DNA from: Chloroflexota bacterium
Lineage (GTDB): Bacteria > Chloroflexota > Ktedonobacteria > Ktedonobacterales > Ktedonobacteraceae
NCBI GenBank assembly: GCA_902810755.1
Contig: CADDYT010000025.1
Coordinates: 1 to 55,684, forward strand
DNA length: 55,684 nucleotides
Reading direction: 5' to 3'
In this document: positions 1 through 10,563 of the stretch, in pieces
Layout: each line of letters begins with the position of its first letter
Position numbering within the stretch: position 1 is the first letter of the stretch
Program-made: the position numbers and the translations under genes
Notes under the pieces: generated by a model
Seen by the model: only the letters and a program-made list of their open reading frames with translations
The model's database searches: none
Told to the model about the DNA's origin: nothing

Positions 1-198
1 CGGCCATCATGCATCATCCTTCTCATCATAGCATTTTCCCGTTTCGTCTCTGTAGCTTTCGGCGCAAGCTACACGGGGTGTCTGTTGCCGTATAAACGTT
101 GTCGCTCCCATTTTTTGCATATCTTTTGATTGAAAAGCACAAAACCGGCACCCGGAAAAGATTTCTGAACGCATCTACAAAGCGCATAGCGGCTCCCG

Positions 199-954
199 TT
201 ACATTTCAGATTCCCTGTCGCTGAGCCGCCAGCGCAGTTTGTCGCGATTGCGCATCAGGCGATCATAGATGTTGCGCCGCAGGTAGTAGACTTCCTTCAC
301 ATCGCCGAACTCGTCATGGCAGTAGTGAACAATCTCACGCGGCTTGAGATTGCAGTAGTAGAGCAGGTAGGCCAGGCGGCGGTCGCGCTGCTCGGGCAGC
401 AGGCTTTCAATGGCGGCCCATAGTTCGTCGCTCTCATCCGGGTCGCTGGCCTGCGGCTCGGCGACGTGGCTTTCCTGGCGATGGGCCTCTTTCTCCTGCC
501 ATTGCGCATGCTCGGAAAAGCCCACATCCGGCAGGGGTAGCTCCCTGCTGCGGCGCTCTACGCGCAGGACATCCAGCACCTCACAGACCAGGCAGGTCTT
601 CAGGTAGGAGAGGGCCGCAGCCAGGGTGGCAAATTCCATCTGTCGTTTCTGCACGGTCGAACGCCAGAAACGGGTGAAGGCCCGATCGATGAAATACTGC
701 TCGCTCTCATGGCAGCAGGCCAGTTCGCTGCCGGGATGGCGACGCAGCCAGCTCATCATCGTATCGTGGAAACGTGCGACCAGCACTTCCCATGCCCGCT
801 CATCCTGCTGCACGATGGCGCGGCGGAAAATTTCCAGGCAATACGCATCGTCGTGGCCCTCGCCACGCCGGTACCTGTTGATCTCGTTCAGGCAGCAATC
901 TGTCAGCGCGTCCAGGCGCATTTCTCCGGGCGGTTTGTCCATCTGAATACCCAT
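199..954 (-). CDS. sigma-70-like RNA polymerase sigma factor (divergent)
   Basis: Encodes 251 residues. Residues about 50-130 hold a helical stretch (AWEVLVARFHDTMMSWLRR, then RAFTRFWRS) that resembles sigma region 2. Residues about 180-235 (LLPEQRDRRLAYLLYYCNLK, then KPREIVHYC) resemble a degenerate region 4 helix-turn-helix. A polar linker lies between the two. The family match is from memory of sigma-like proteins in filamentous Chloroflexota, so promoter recognition is inferred. The ATG at 954 has an AAGG-type ribosome site. The gene is divergent from the universal stress protein gene across a 611-base gap. No anti-sigma partner is adjacent. It could instead be a non-sigma DNA-binding protein. 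Confidence 0.5.
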   Translation of the reverse strand: MGIQMDKPPGEMRLDALTDCCLNEINRYRRGEGHDDAYCLEIFRRAIVQQDERAWEVLVARFHDTMMSWLRRHPGSELACCHESEQYFIDRAFTRFWRSTVQKRQMEFATLAAALSYLKTCLVCEVLDVLRVERRSRELPLPDVGFSEHAQWQEKEAHRQESHVAEPQASDPDESDELWAAIESLLPEQRDRRLAYLLYYCNLKPREIVHYCHDEFGDVKEVYYLRRNIYDRLMRNRDKLRWRLSDRESEM

Positions 955-1565
955 ACCCTTGCCTTCCCCCAGATTTCCTCTGGCGCAAGCGTATCATGTC
1001 GCAATACAGGTTGGTCAGATACTTCAGGTCATTACTAATAGACGCACGACTGTCCGGTATTTCAAAACTCGCTTTTGTCTCTGCTTATCCGCTGCTCATC
1101 AATATCATAGGCGTTATTGCAAGAGATTACCAGTTTCCGCCGCCGCCACTATGGCATACACAATCGCGAGAACAAGGTATCAGGTGTCCCATTTTTCAGG
1201 CTACAACGAACGGATAGATAGAGATGTGGGCCAGGCCGGTACGCCATCAACCCACAGACACGGTACGCAACACTGAGGGAACATGCATGTGAAACTTCCC
1301 GAAAAACTTGTAAACGCAACAAGCTTAATCGAAATACAGTGGTCCTGTCAAGTACAGCGAGCAGCAAAATTCGTAGGTAATTCAGACGAACGTTCTCCCG
1401 GTGTCCACAATCAAGCGAGCTTGCACAGCTGTGGAAAAATATGTATACTTTATATGCAGGTACACCAGAATCTCTGGTAAAAACCGCATAGCTTAACCTG
1501 AAAGAAAGAGCGCAGCCAGCATCGTTTGACCGGTTGATGACCTGAGATGGGAAACGGGAAAAGCC
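955..1565. other. 611-base divergent intergenic region
   Basis: No convincing gene was found. The right end holds the promoter of the universal stress protein gene. The rest shows no repeat family, tRNA or strong hairpin; short open frames on both strands look random in composition. Confidence 0.5.
1421..1449 (+). promoter_or_regulatory. sigma-70-type promoter of the Usp gene
   Basis: TTGCAC at 1421-1426 and TATACT at 1444-1449 are separated by exactly 17 bases. Predicted transcription start is near 1456, giving a leader of about 110 bases. The leader starts with a small palindrome, ACCAGA-ATC-TCTGGT, at 1464-1478. Confidence 0.6.
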
Positions 1566-2288
1566 ATGAACAAACGCATTTTGCTGGGCATTGACACAGG
1601 TATCTCTGCCACCACACGGCACGCCTTACGTTCGGCGGCCGACCTGCTGGAGTCGGCTGCCCCTCACCTGCATGTTGTCCTGCTTACCGTCATTACCATT
1701 CCCTACATGACCTCGCCCTCTCTCGGTATGTATACGGGCCAGATGCTGCCTATCTCGGTCACGCTTGAACAGCGCAGCCAGGCCGAGGCGGCCCTGCGCA
1801 AGGTGCAGGACGAGTTGCAAGAACGCGGTATTCAGGCGGAACAGATCGAGACGCTGGTGCGCGTAGGGCTGCCCGCCGATGAGATCGTAAAGGCGGCGAG
1901 GGAACTGCACGTCAGCCTGATTATCGTCGGCAGCCATGGAGACTCGGCGGGGCAGAAGCTGCGGCGTTTCTTCGTCGGCAGCACCTCGCGCCGCGTCCTC
2001 TCGCTGGCCCCCTGCCCCGTGATGATCGCCTCCCTGCCGCGCTCGCACCAGCCAGCCGACCTGATTAGCTGGTACGAGAACGCCATCATCGCCTACCTGC
2101 GAGACCGTCCCGGCTCGCTCACCGTCTTCACGCCGCAGGAAGTCGCGCAAAAATTCGCTCCCGCCAGCAAGAAAGCGGTGGGCCGCAGAGAGATCGCCGC
2201 TGCCACCCTCGCCCTCGAGCGCCTCGCCAGCACCGGTATCCTCTGCTGCCACGATATCAAAGGCGAACTCAAGTATGTAAACGACTGA
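1566..2288 (+). CDS. universal stress protein with C-terminal extension
   Basis: Encodes 240 residues. The first 160 or so form a UspA fold: an N-terminal ILLGIDTG strand, then the ATP-binding signature LIIVGSHGD followed by GSTSRRVL and the closing strand CPVMIAS. UspA proteins are cytoplasmic, nucleotide-binding stress proteins. About 80 residues follow the Usp domain (SWYENAIIAYLRDRPG onward) and look like a small winged-helix-like module, so the protein is longer than the usual 140-150-residue single Usp. A good promoter lies 110 bases upstream; the ribosome site is weak. It is convergent with the DUF255 gene, with 22 bases between stops. Confidence 0.85.
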   Translation: MNKRILLGIDTGISATTRHALRSAADLLESAAPHLHVVLLTVITIPYMTSPSLGMYTGQMLPISVTLEQRSQAEAALRKVQDELQERGIQAEQIETLVRVGLPADEIVKAARELHVSLIIVGSHGDSAGQKLRRFFVGSTSRRVLSLAPCPVMIASLPRSHQPADLISWYENAIIAYLRDRPGSLTVFTPQEVAQKFAPASKKAVGRREIAAATLALERLASTGILCCHDIKGELKYVND

Positions 2289-2310
2289 TGGGCGCTGGCC
2301 CGCGTTCTGG

Positions 2311-4458
2311 CTACAATAGCTTCACCAGCTCCTCCGGCGTCGTGACGGGGGCGAGGCAGGTGAAGTTCTGGCACACGTAGGCGGTTGCTCTGCCATCCTT
2401 CATGGGCCGATCTTGCAGCAACGGAATGGCCTGCATTGACTCAATGTCGGTCGGGAAGGCGGCGGCCAGCACGCTGTTGGGCAGATACCGCTCGTTGACA
2501 ACCTCTAGCAGGGCGCGGCAGTCAGCGGCGCGCAGGTCTCCGATGATAGCAATTTCTTTGACGGGGGAGAGCGCGAAATCCAGCGCGCCCAGCACTTCGC
2601 CGAAGGCGGAGGGGTGCTGCACGATGACATCGGCCAGGGCGCGCAGGTACGTATCGGCGCGCTGGCGGTATTGCTCGTTGCCTGTGTAGGCGGCCAGACG
2701 CAGCAGCACCCCGGCGGCCACGCTGTTGCCCGCCGGAGTCGCGTTATCCATGATGTCTCTGGGCCGCGCCACCAGCTCCTCGTGATCGCGTCCCGTATCG
2801 TAGAAGCCGGGCTGCGCATTATCGGCAAAGAGGGCGATCATCTCGTCCGTCAGGCGGTGAGCTTCGACGAACCAGCGCGAGTCGAAACTGGCCTCGTAGA
2901 GCGCCAGCAGGCCATCGATGAGGAAGGCGTAGTCTTCAAGATAGCCCTTCAGGTGCGCCCGCCCGTTCTTGTAGGTGCGCAGCAGGCGACCGTTTTGATA
3001 CAGGTTGGTAAGCAGAAAATCGGCGTTGCGGATAGCGACCTGGATGTAGTCGGGGCGGGTGAGATAGCGACCGGCTTCGGCGAAGCTGCGCAGCATCATG
3101 CCGTTCCAGGCGGTCAGGACTTTCTCGTCGCGTGAGGGCGGCACGCGCTCGGCTCGCTTGTGGAAGAGCAGGCTGCGGTCGCGTTCCAGCGTCTGTTGCA
3201 ACACGTCCAGGCTGGTTTCCAGTTCGTCGGCCACCTCCTGCGCCGGGCGCGGCACGTGCAGAATGTTCTTGCCCTCGAAATTGCCCTCCGGCGTCACGCC
3301 ATAGTAGGTGAGAAACATCTGCACATCTTCGACCGGCAGCACGGTCTCGATCTCCTGCGGCGTCCAGACGTAGAACTTGCCCTCCACGCCTTCACTATCG
3401 GCATCCTGCGTTGAGTAGAAACCGCCCTCCGGCGAGGTCATCTCGCGCACTACATAGTCCAGCGTCTGCGTCACAATATCGCTGTAAAAAGGGTTGCCTG
3501 TCACGAGATAAGCATGCAGGTAGAGGCGGCTGAGCAGCGCGTTATCGTAAAGCATCTTCTCAAAGTGCGGCACCAGCCATTCGGCATCGACGGAATAGCG
3601 ATGGAAGCCGCCGCCGAGGTGGTCATAGATGCCGCCGTTCGCCATCTTATTCAGCGTAAACTCTACCATTTCCAGTTCGGGCCGCGTCGCCTTCGAGCCG
3701 AGTTCGCCGCGCAGGCGATGGACATACATGCGCAGCAGGAACTCTAAAGCCATCGTGCTGGGGAATTTGGGCGCGTTGCCGAAGCCGCCGTTGACGGCAT
3801 CGAAATCGGCGGCCAGTTCGCGATCCGCCGTCGCCAGCATCTCAAGCGGCAGCGCACCGGTTGGACCGGCGTTTCTATTGAGTAGCCGCGAACCAGCACC
3901 CTGTTGCAGTATGTTCGCCAGTTGCGCCGCCTGCTGCTCCACATCCTCACGCCGATTTTGATAGGCATCGGCCATGCTCAGCAAGACGGTGCGAAAGCCT
4001 GGTATGATATGCTGCCCGTAGCGGCGGTCATCAGGGGGATAATATGTACCGCCGTAAAACGGGCGGCCTTGCGGCGTGAGAAAGACGGTCATCGGCCAGC
4101 CACCCTGCCCCGTCAGCGCCTGTACCGCCTGCATATAGAGCGCGTCGATATCTGGGCGCTCCTCGCGATCCACTTTGATCGGCACAAAATGGCGGTTCAT
4201 GATGGCGGCAATCTCCGGGTTCTCAAACGATTCGCGCTCCATCACATGGCACCAGTGGCAGGCCGAATAGCCCACGCTCAGTATAATCGGCTTATCCTCG
4301 CGCCGCGCCTTCTCCAGCGCCTCCTCGCCCCACGGATACCAGTCAACCGGATTGTGCGCATGCTGGAGCAGGTACGGACTTGTCTCATGAATCAATCTAT
4401 TCGTATGCTCATGTTCATCTCGCGCCTGTGTATGCCCATTGTTCGTCGTTTCTGCCAT
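2311..4458 (-). CDS. DUF255 thioredoxin-fold protein (YyaL/SPATA20 family)
   Basis: Encodes 715 residues, near the usual 650-700 of the family. An N-terminal thioredoxin-like domain carries the motif [14 protein letters not shown], with the CxxC cysteines at 67 and 70. This is followed by [20 protein letters not shown], and then a long all-alpha (alpha/alpha)6-type domain typical of N-acylglucosamine epimerase-like folds ([39 protein letters not shown]). These motifs are diagnostic of the family. Its biochemical function is not established; a redox or sugar-related role is only suggested by the folds. The ATG at 4458 has GGGAG seven bases upstream. The gene appears monocistronic. Confidence 0.9.
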   Translation of the reverse strand: MAETTNNGHTQARDEHEHTNRLIHETSPYLLQHAHNPVDWYPWGEEALEKARREDKPIILSVGYSACHWCHVMERESFENPEIAAIMNRHFVPIKVDREERPDIDALYMQAVQALTGQGGWPMTVFLTPQGRPFYGGTYYPPDDRRYGQHIIPGFRTVLLSMADAYQNRREDVEQQAAQLANILQQGAGSRLLNRNAGPTGALPLEMLATADRELAADFDAVNGGFGNAPKFPSTMALEFLLRMYVHRLRGELGSKATRPELEMVEFTLNKMANGGIYDHLGGGFHRYSVDAEWLVPHFEKMLYDNALLSRLYLHAYLVTGNPFYSDIVTQTLDYVVREMTSPEGGFYSTQDADSEGVEGKFYVWTPQEIETVLPVEDVQMFLTYYGVTPEGNFEGKNILHVPRPAQEVADELETSLDVLQQTLERDRSLLFHKRAERVPPSRDEKVLTAWNGMMLRSFAEAGRYLTRPDYIQVAIRNADFLLTNLYQNGRLLRTYKNGRAHLKGYLEDYAFLIDGLLALYEASFDSRWFVEAHRLTDEMIALFADNAQPGFYDTGRDHEELVARPRDIMDNATPAGNSVAAGVLLRLAAYTGNEQYRQRADTYLRALADVIVQHPSAFGEVLGALDFALSPVKEIAIIGDLRAADCRALLEVVNERYLPNSVLAAAFPTDIESMQAIPLLQDRPMKDGRATAYVCQNFTCLAPVTTPEELVKLL

Positions 4459-4546
4459 AAACTTTCTCCCGAAAGATACAATTGTCCTCGTATTCTCTAC
4501 GCATTGTACGATATCGCGGACGGAATGGAAAATTCATCAGTGGAGC

Positions 4547-4652
4547 AGGCCACCCGCAAGAGGTGGCCCTACTCTAGACGCTGCATCTCATGAGCCTTAT
4601 AGAGCCATGCGGGCCGGTCGTCTAGAGTAGGGCCACCTCTTGCGGGTGGCCT
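4547..4652. repeat. 34-bp perfect inverted repeat, family 1 palindrome
   Basis: Arms at 4547-4580 and 4619-4652 are perfect reverse complements over 34 bases, with a 38-base centre. Each arm starts AGGCCACCCGCAAGAGGTGG and runs on through CCCTACTCTAGACG. The same arm design recurs at 26.9 and 39.5 kb with different sequence in the GCAAGA/GCCAGG part and in the centre. Confidence 0.85.
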
Positions 4653-4683
4653 GGGGCGCGGCGGTGACACGGGAAACTGCCTC

Positions 4684-4712
4684 TTGACTTTTCCCCGTTT
4701 CACGATTACACT
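4684..4712 (+). promoter_or_regulatory. promoter of the TetR-ABC operon
   Basis: TTGACT at 4684-4689 and TACACT at 4707-4712 are 17 bases apart. The predicted start near 4719 falls inside the inverted repeat described next, consistent with repression by the TetR protein. Confidence 0.55.
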
Positions 4713-4757
4713 TATGACCAGATAGCAGATATGACTAAATTCGTTCATCTGGTCATA
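4713..4757. promoter_or_regulatory. candidate TetR operator (11-bp inverted repeat)
   Basis: TATGACCAGAT at 4713-4723 and its exact reverse complement ATCTGGTCATA at 4747-4757 are separated by 23 bases. They overlap the predicted transcription start and leader of the operon whose first gene is a TetR regulator. Autoregulation is inferred from position and symmetry. Confidence 0.5.
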
Positions 4758-4800
4758 CAGTCATTTCTGCGTCATAGATAACAGAGAAGGAGTCCCGGAA

Positions 4801-5544
4801 TTGGCAGGACAACGCAGTAGCGGGGAGCGCGACTCCCAGGAAGAGAGGAACAGGCGGCAGGCGCGGGCGGAACGCATTCTGGATGCCGCTGCCGAATTGA
4901 TACAACGCTGGGGGTATAACAAGACCACCATCGATGATATTGCGAAGCAGGCAGGGGTGGCGAAAGGCACCATCTACCTGCACTGGAAGACGCGAGAAGA
5001 CCTGTTCCGCGCGCTGCTCTTTCACGAGGAACGCAAGCTGGCCGAGGAGATCAGGCAGCGCATGACCAGCGATCCCGAAGGGAACACATTCTACGGCATG
5101 ATAAAGTATTCAATGCTCGCCACCATGAAGAATCCGCTCTGGAAGGCGCTTTTCCTGCGCGACACGACCATGCTGGGCGAACTGGCGCGCCAGGAGATTC
5201 AGACCCCGACAGCCGAGGAGCGCATCGCTTCCTTTATGAGCCTGCTGCGCCTCATGCGCGAGCAGGGCCTGCTTCGCACCGACCAGAGCTTTGAGGCGCA
5301 AATGCATCTGATGAGCGCCATCATAGTAGGGTTTCTGATGGTTGAATCATTCTTGCCGGACGAACTGCTCCTCCCGGACGACGAGGCGGTTGAAGTGATG
5401 ACCGACGCCCTGATACGCGCCCTGGCACCACCCGCAGCAACCGCGCCGGTACAGGAGTCGGAGGAGGTTGTTCAAGCTGTAGACCGTTACTTTGCCTACG
5501 AAGTAGACCTGATAAAGAAGCAGGAAGAGAAGGAGTTAAAATGA
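4801..5544 (+). CDS. TetR/AcrR-family transcriptional regulator
   Basis: Encodes 247 residues. Residues 24-71 form the TetR helix-turn-helix (ILDAAAELIQRWGYNKTTID, then AGVAKGTIYLHWKTREDLF). The ligand-binding half (about 80-215) is not assignable to a substrate. The start is a TTG at 4801, supported by GAAGGAG about nine bases upstream; no ATG precedes it in frame. The stop overlaps the ABC ATPase start (ATGA), so the two are translationally coupled. By family it is a repressor that senses a small hydrophobic ligand, here probably of the exporter encoded next. An 11-bp inverted repeat at the promoter is the likely operator. Confidence 0.9.
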   Translation: MAGQRSSGERDSQEERNRRQARAERILDAAAELIQRWGYNKTTIDDIAKQAGVAKGTIYLHWKTREDLFRALLFHEERKLAEEIRQRMTSDPEGNTFYGMIKYSMLATMKNPLWKALFLRDTTMLGELARQEIQTPTAEERIASFMSLLRLMREQGLLRTDQSFEAQMHLMSAIIVGFLMVESFLPDELLLPDDEAVEVMTDALIRALAPPAATAPVQESEEVVQAVDRYFAYEVDLIKKQEEKELK

Positions 5545-6461
5545 TGACGACAACGGCATCTGCTATTGAAATCGAGCAACTGAAAAAAAATTATGGCAAA
5601 ATTCAGGCGGTGAAGGGCATCTCGATGAGCGTGGAGCATGGGGAGATTTTCGGCTTCCTGGGGCCGAACGGCGCGGGCAAGACGACGACGATTCGCTGCA
5701 TGCTCAACCTGATCTACCCCACCACAGGCAGCATTCGCATCCTGGGCATGGATGCGCAGAGCGATGCGATCAACCTGCATCAACATCTCGGCTACCTGCC
5801 CGGCGACGTGCGCCTGCCCGGCGACATGACGGGCAAGCAGGTCATCGACTACTTCTCGCGCCTGCAGGGGCTGGAACCGGTGCTGCTCAACTCGCTGGTC
5901 GAGATGTTCGATGTGGAGATGAAGCGGCCCATCAAGGGCTATTCAAAGGGCATGCGGCAGAAAATCGGCATTGTGCTGGCCTTCATGTGCGATCCCGATG
6001 TGCTGCTGCTGGACGAGCCAACTTCCGGCCTCGACCCCTTGCTGCAAAAGACGTTCAACCAGTTCCTGCTGGACGAGCAGGCGCGCGGCAAGACCATCTT
6101 CATGAGTTCGCACATCATGAGCGACGTTGAGAAGGTCTGCCACCGCGTCGCCGTCATTCGCAACGGCGAACTGGTGACGGTGGAGACGGTGGAGGCCCTG
6201 CGCGAGAAGGCGGGGCAGCGCGTGACCGTCGAATTCGGCGATAGCGTCGCGCCCGAAGAACTGGCCCGTATCCCCGGCGTCAGCATGGTGCAGCAGCACA
6301 ACGCCCAGTACCAGTTCAACGTCAGCGGTAGCATGGACGCGCTCATCAAGGCCCTCAGCCAGCACAACGTCGTCCGCCTGAACGCGGAAGAGGCCCCACT
6401 CGAAGAAGTCTTCCTGAAATTCTACGAAGAACCCGCAAAGACCACAGTGGAGACACGCTAA
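5541..6461 (+). CDS. ABC transporter ATP-binding protein (drug/lipid export type)
   Basis: Encodes 306 residues with a complete ATPase domain: Walker A GPNGAGKTTT at 41-50, signature YSKGMRQ at 134-140 (the usual LSGGQ is replaced by a form common in the DrrA/CcmA-like group), Walker B VLLLDEP at 154-160 and the switch His191 in MSSHI. A C-terminal domain of about 80 residues follows, as in DrrA-type exporters. It pairs with the permease 22 bases downstream and would act at the cytoplasmic face of the membrane. The substrate cannot be read from the sequence. Confidence 0.9.
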   Translation: MMTTTASAIEIEQLKKNYGKIQAVKGISMSVEHGEIFGFLGPNGAGKTTTIRCMLNLIYPTTGSIRILGMDAQSDAINLHQHLGYLPGDVRLPGDMTGKQVIDYFSRLQGLEPVLLNSLVEMFDVEMKRPIKGYSKGMRQKIGIVLAFMCDPDVLLLDEPTSGLDPLLQKTFNQFLLDEQARGKTIFMSSHIMSDVEKVCHRVAVIRNGELVTVETVEALREKAGQRVTVEFGDSVAPEELARIPGVSMVQQHNAQYQFNVSGSMDALIKALSQHNVVRLNAEEAPLEEVFLKFYEEPAKTTVETR

Positions 6462-6483
6462 CCCGGAAAGGACAGAGATCATC

Positions 6484-7341
6484 ATGGCAACTACAACCGT
6501 CACCATACCGAAAAACCTGCCCGCGCCGAAGAAACGAGCGCATTTTATCGCCATTGCCATGCGCACGCTCGCCAACGGAAAACTGCCGGTGGCCTACGGG
6601 GCTTTTTACGCCGTCCTGCTGGCCATCGTCGTTGGCCTGATCTACCCCACCATATCGAAACTCAACTTTGATCCCTACGTTTCGTCCAGCGTCCTGACCG
6701 GCATTCTGGGAGCGAAGGTGCAGCACATCTCCGGCTACACGACGCTGATGGCCGTCGAACTCTACAGCGCCCTCTACGGCCTGATCTTCGGGGGCATCAT
6801 TGGCTACCTCGCCGGCGCCGCCATACCCGCGACTGCGGAGAACGGCACGCTCGATCTGGCCCTGGCGCGCCCGATCAGCCGCACACGCTACTACCTGGAG
6901 ACCTGGCTCGGCACCTTCCTCGCCGCCGTCTTCATCAGCGTGCTGACCATTATCGCCGTCTGGATCGGCTCGCTCTTCGTCAGCAACCCCAACATCGACT
7001 GGCAATGGCTGCTCATCACGCAGGTGATCGAGTTCGCCTTCCTCTTCATGTCCACCGGCCTCGGCCTGCTCTTCGGCTCCTTCATAGATGCCAGCCGCAG
7101 CGCGGGAGGCATCGTTGTGGGCATTCTCTTCCTCTTCTACATGATGAACACCATCGGCGGCATCAGCGACAAACTGAACTGGATGCTCAAAATCGAGCCA
7201 TTCTACTACACCCAGGGCATCCAGGCGCTCGTCGCCCATGATATCACCGGCTGGTATCCCTGGGTGCTGGTGGTCGCCGGTCTCGTCTTCGGCCTCATCG
7301 GCCTCGTCATCTTCAACAAACGCGACCTGCCAACGACGTAA
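6484..7341 (+). CDS. ABC-2-type transporter permease
   Basis: Encodes 285 residues with about six hydrophobic segments, including AFYAVLLAIVVGLIYPTI near the start, LIFGGIIGYLAGAAIP, FLAAVFISVLTIIAVWIGSL and LVVAGLVFGLIGLVIFN at the end. The motif NGTLDLALARPISRTRYYL is typical of ABC-2 permeases. It is the third gene of the tetR-ATPase-permease operon and forms the membrane part of the exporter. Its single copy implies a homodimer. The ATG at 6484 has AAAGGAC upstream. The stop is followed by a long terminator-like palindrome. Confidence 0.9.
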   Translation: MATTTVTIPKNLPAPKKRAHFIAIAMRTLANGKLPVAYGAFYAVLLAIVVGLIYPTISKLNFDPYVSSSVLTGILGAKVQHISGYTTLMAVELYSALYGLIFGGIIGYLAGAAIPATAENGTLDLALARPISRTRYYLETWLGTFLAAVFISVLTIIAVWIGSLFVSNPNIDWQWLLITQVIEFAFLFMSTGLGLLFGSFIDASRSAGGIVVGILFLFYMMNTIGGISDKLNWMLKIEPFYYTQGIQALVAHDITGWYPWVLVVAGLVFGLIGLVIFNKRDLPTT

Positions 7342-7356
7342 GCGAATCCTGATGAT

Positions 7357-7418
7357 AAAGTATCGCGGGTATGTCATGCTTCGCTCCACTCAGCATGACA
7401 TACCCGCGATACTTTTTT
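7357..7418. terminator. 24-bp palindrome ending the ABC operon (family 2 repeat)
   Basis: Arms at 7357-7380 and 7392-7415 are perfect reverse complements over 24 bases. The second arm is followed by more T. The loop end contains the dispersed GTCATGCTTCGCTC...CAGCATGAC repeat. It lies between convergent genes and can act as a terminator. Confidence 0.7.
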
Positions 7419-7460
7419 ATGGCGAACATACTATTGAGAAACACGCTCGTACAGGTGAAT

Positions 7461-7498
7461 GTGAAGCCAGGCGCAGCGGGCCTGCACCCTGGCTTCAC
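7461..7498. terminator. hairpin at the 3' end of ahcY
   Basis: GTGAAGCCAGG at 7461-7471 pairs perfectly with CCTGGCTTCAC at 7488-7498. It is six bases past the ahcY stop on the minus strand and is a likely terminator of the methyl-cycle operon, though no long T-run follows. Confidence 0.45.
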
Positions 7499-7504
7499 CC
7501 GGCT

Positions 7505-8788
<1,284 letters not shown>

Positions 8789-8806
8789 TCACATGCTATG
8801 AAAAAG

Positions 8807-8881
8807 ACCCTCTGACGTGTCCTGCTGAGTAACGGGCTGCCTCATCAATGCTTCGCTGCCGCTTAGCATGACACGTCAGGG
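8807..8881. repeat. family 2 palindrome between pfkB and ahcY
   Basis: TGACGTGTC at 8813-8821 pairs with GACACGTCA at 8870-8878, and CCCT/AGGG extend the stem with one bulge. The interior holds GCTTCGCTGCCGCTTAGCATGAC, a member of the dispersed family 2 repeats. No SAH-riboswitch core was recognised here. Confidence 0.6.
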
Positions 8882-8911
8882 AACGATTCTCATGGCTTAC
8901 TATTAAAAAGC

Positions 8912-9844
8912 TTACTGCCAGTGACGATCAAAGTGTGAATATTGTACCAGTTTTTGATAGCGGCTGGCTATATCCTCCATCGTCAGGCCGCGCAGGCGCG
9001 CGATGCTGAAATCTTCACAGACGAAGGAGCCGATGATGTTACCATGCACAACAGCGCATTTGATATCATCGACGGAATAGCAACCATCAACGGCGGGTTC
9101 TCTGTTGGAAAGATAGCCGAGGAAACCACCGGCGAAGGCATCGCCCGCACCGGTCGGGTCAATCACCTCTTCAAGCGGGTAGGTCGGCGCGGTGAAGTAG
9201 GTGCCGTCTGCGCCGAAGAGGAGCGCGCCATAGCTGCCCTGTTTGACAATCACATATTTCAGGCCCATGCCGAGCAACTGACGCACACCGCTAAAGATAC
9301 TCGCCTGATTGGTATACTGTCGCACCTCTTCTTCGCTCATCAGCAGGATATCAACGCGCCTGATGACTTCGGTCAGTTGCTGGCGAGCGGTCATAATCCA
9401 GAGTTCCATCGTATCCAGCACGGTAAGGCGAGGCTTCGGCACCTGGCTGAGGACTTCCAGTTGCAATTCTGGCTGGATGTTGGCAAGGAAGAGCAGTTCG
9501 CTGGCACGGTAGTCGTCGGGGATGGTCGGGTGGAAGCCCGCGTAGACGCCCAGTTGCGTATCCAGCGTGTCGCGCGTGTTCATATCCATATGATATTGAG
9601 CGATCCAGCGAAAGGTTCGGCCCTCTTTTACCTGCAAGCCTTCCAGATTAATGGGGCGGCTGCGCCAGAAATCGAGATATTCGCGCGGGAAATCGCTGCC
9701 CACCACCGCGACCAGGTTGACCTGATGATAAAGCGAGGCCGCCGTAGAAAAATAGGACGCGGCCCCACCCAGCACTTCCTCGACCCTGGCAAAGGGCGTT
9801 TCGACAGTATCCAGAGCGACAGAACCAACAACAAGAATAGACAT
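8912..9844 (-). CDS. PfkB-family sugar/nucleoside kinase
   Basis: Encodes 310 residues, the usual length for the ribokinase/PfkB superfamily. The N-terminal ILVVGSVALD, the GGAASYFSTAASL stretch and the C-terminal signature DPTGAGDAFAGGFLG, with the catalytic Asp and anion hole, are present. The start at 9844 is chosen because GGAG lies seven bases upstream; the ATG at 9850 is too close to it. Its place between adenosylhomocysteinase and MtnA makes adenosine (from SAH) a plausible substrate, or methylthioribose-type sugars, but the sequence alone does not settle this. Confidence 0.85.
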   Translation of the reverse strand: MSILVVGSVALDTVETPFARVEEVLGGAASYFSTAASLYHQVNLVAVVGSDFPREYLDFWRSRPINLEGLQVKEGRTFRWIAQYHMDMNTRDTLDTQLGVYAGFHPTIPDDYRASELLFLANIQPELQLEVLSQVPKPRLTVLDTMELWIMTARQQLTEVIRRVDILLMSEEEVRQYTNQASIFSGVRQLLGMGLKYVIVKQGSYGALLFGADGTYFTAPTYPLEEVIDPTGAGDAFAGGFLGYLSNREPAVDGCYSVDDIKCAVVHGNIIGSFVCEDFSIARLRGLTMEDIASRYQKLVQYSHFDRHWQ

Positions 9845-9867
9845 AGGCATGCTCCATTGGTATACAC

Positions 9868-10563
9868 TTAGACTGGCGTGGCATCGCTCAGGTGTTCGAT
9901 CACGCCATCGATAAAGGCGAGAGTGCGGTCGAACTTTTCACGGGCCAGCTCACGGGCCGGAGCCGTGTATAACGACTGGTAAAGTTCGATGAAACGCTCC
10001 TCCATATGGCGTAGCACGGCGGAGAGGATTTCACCGTTGATTTTGCGATTGCGATATTGCTCGCGGTAGCGCGCGCCGAATTCGATCAGCGCGGTGACGA
10101 CGGCGAGGCCGCTGAGGTGGCCGAGGTTGGTAGCGTCGTAGAGAATGCGGCCCTCCAGAGGAACGCTGTGGCGCTGCTCAGGCGGCACGCGAGTGGTATG
10201 CGCCAGAATGGCCTGCTCCACCCTGGAAATGCGCCCGGCAGGAACGTCGAGTTCGCGCAGGAATTCGACCGCCAGCTCAGCCGATTTGACATGGTGGCCC
10301 TGGTAGCCGTGCGCGGTGACGGAGATATCATGCAGGTAGCCGGCAAGGACCAGCGCCTCCATATCTATGGTCGTCGTTCCCGTTTCTTCTGCATCTCCGC
10401 TTCCTTCCATATCTCCAGCTTCCCCGCTGTCGTTCTCCTGCCCTTCGAGTTGCAGCGCCAGCATCTTACAGCTTGCGACGACCGCGCTGATCTGCTGGAA
10501 CTCTTCCCTGCCCATTTCCTCTTCCGCGTGTTGGGCGACGGCCTGCACGACATCCATCTCCAT
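9868..10563 (-). CDS. HD-domain phosphohydrolase-like protein
   Basis: Encodes 231 residues. The metal-binding pair His78-Asp79 sits in YLHDIS, followed by HHVKSAELAVEFL and EQAILAHTTR, as in HD-domain phosphohydrolases. Residues about 42-66 are an acidic, low-complexity insertion. The substrate is unknown; nucleotides or nucleotide second messengers are usual for the fold. Its start codon overlaps the mtnA stop (TAATG), so translation is coupled to mtnA, and it is followed after 23 bases by the PfkB kinase gene. The setting suggests a role in handling nucleotides or sugars released from S-adenosylmethionine metabolism. Confidence 0.75.
   Translation of the reverse strand: MEMDVVQAVAQHAEEEMGREEFQQISAVVASCKMLALQLEGQENDSGEAGDMEGSGDAEETGTTTIDMEALVLAGYLHDISVTAHGYQGHHVKSAELAVEFLRELDVPAGRISRVEQAILAHTTRVPPEQRHSVPLEGRILYDATNLGHLSGLAVVTALIEFGARYREQYRNRKINGEILSAVLRHMEERFIELYQSLYTAPARELAREKFDRTLAFIDGVIEHLSDATPV

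Noticed and set aside
1..198. Gene or RNA at the left edge of the window
   Set aside because: Only short random frames and no strong structure; not enough sequence to judge.
6355..7389. 344-codon minus-strand frame over the ABC permease
   Set aside because: Antisense to a clear permease gene; highly Glu/Gly/Asp-rich sequence without motifs.
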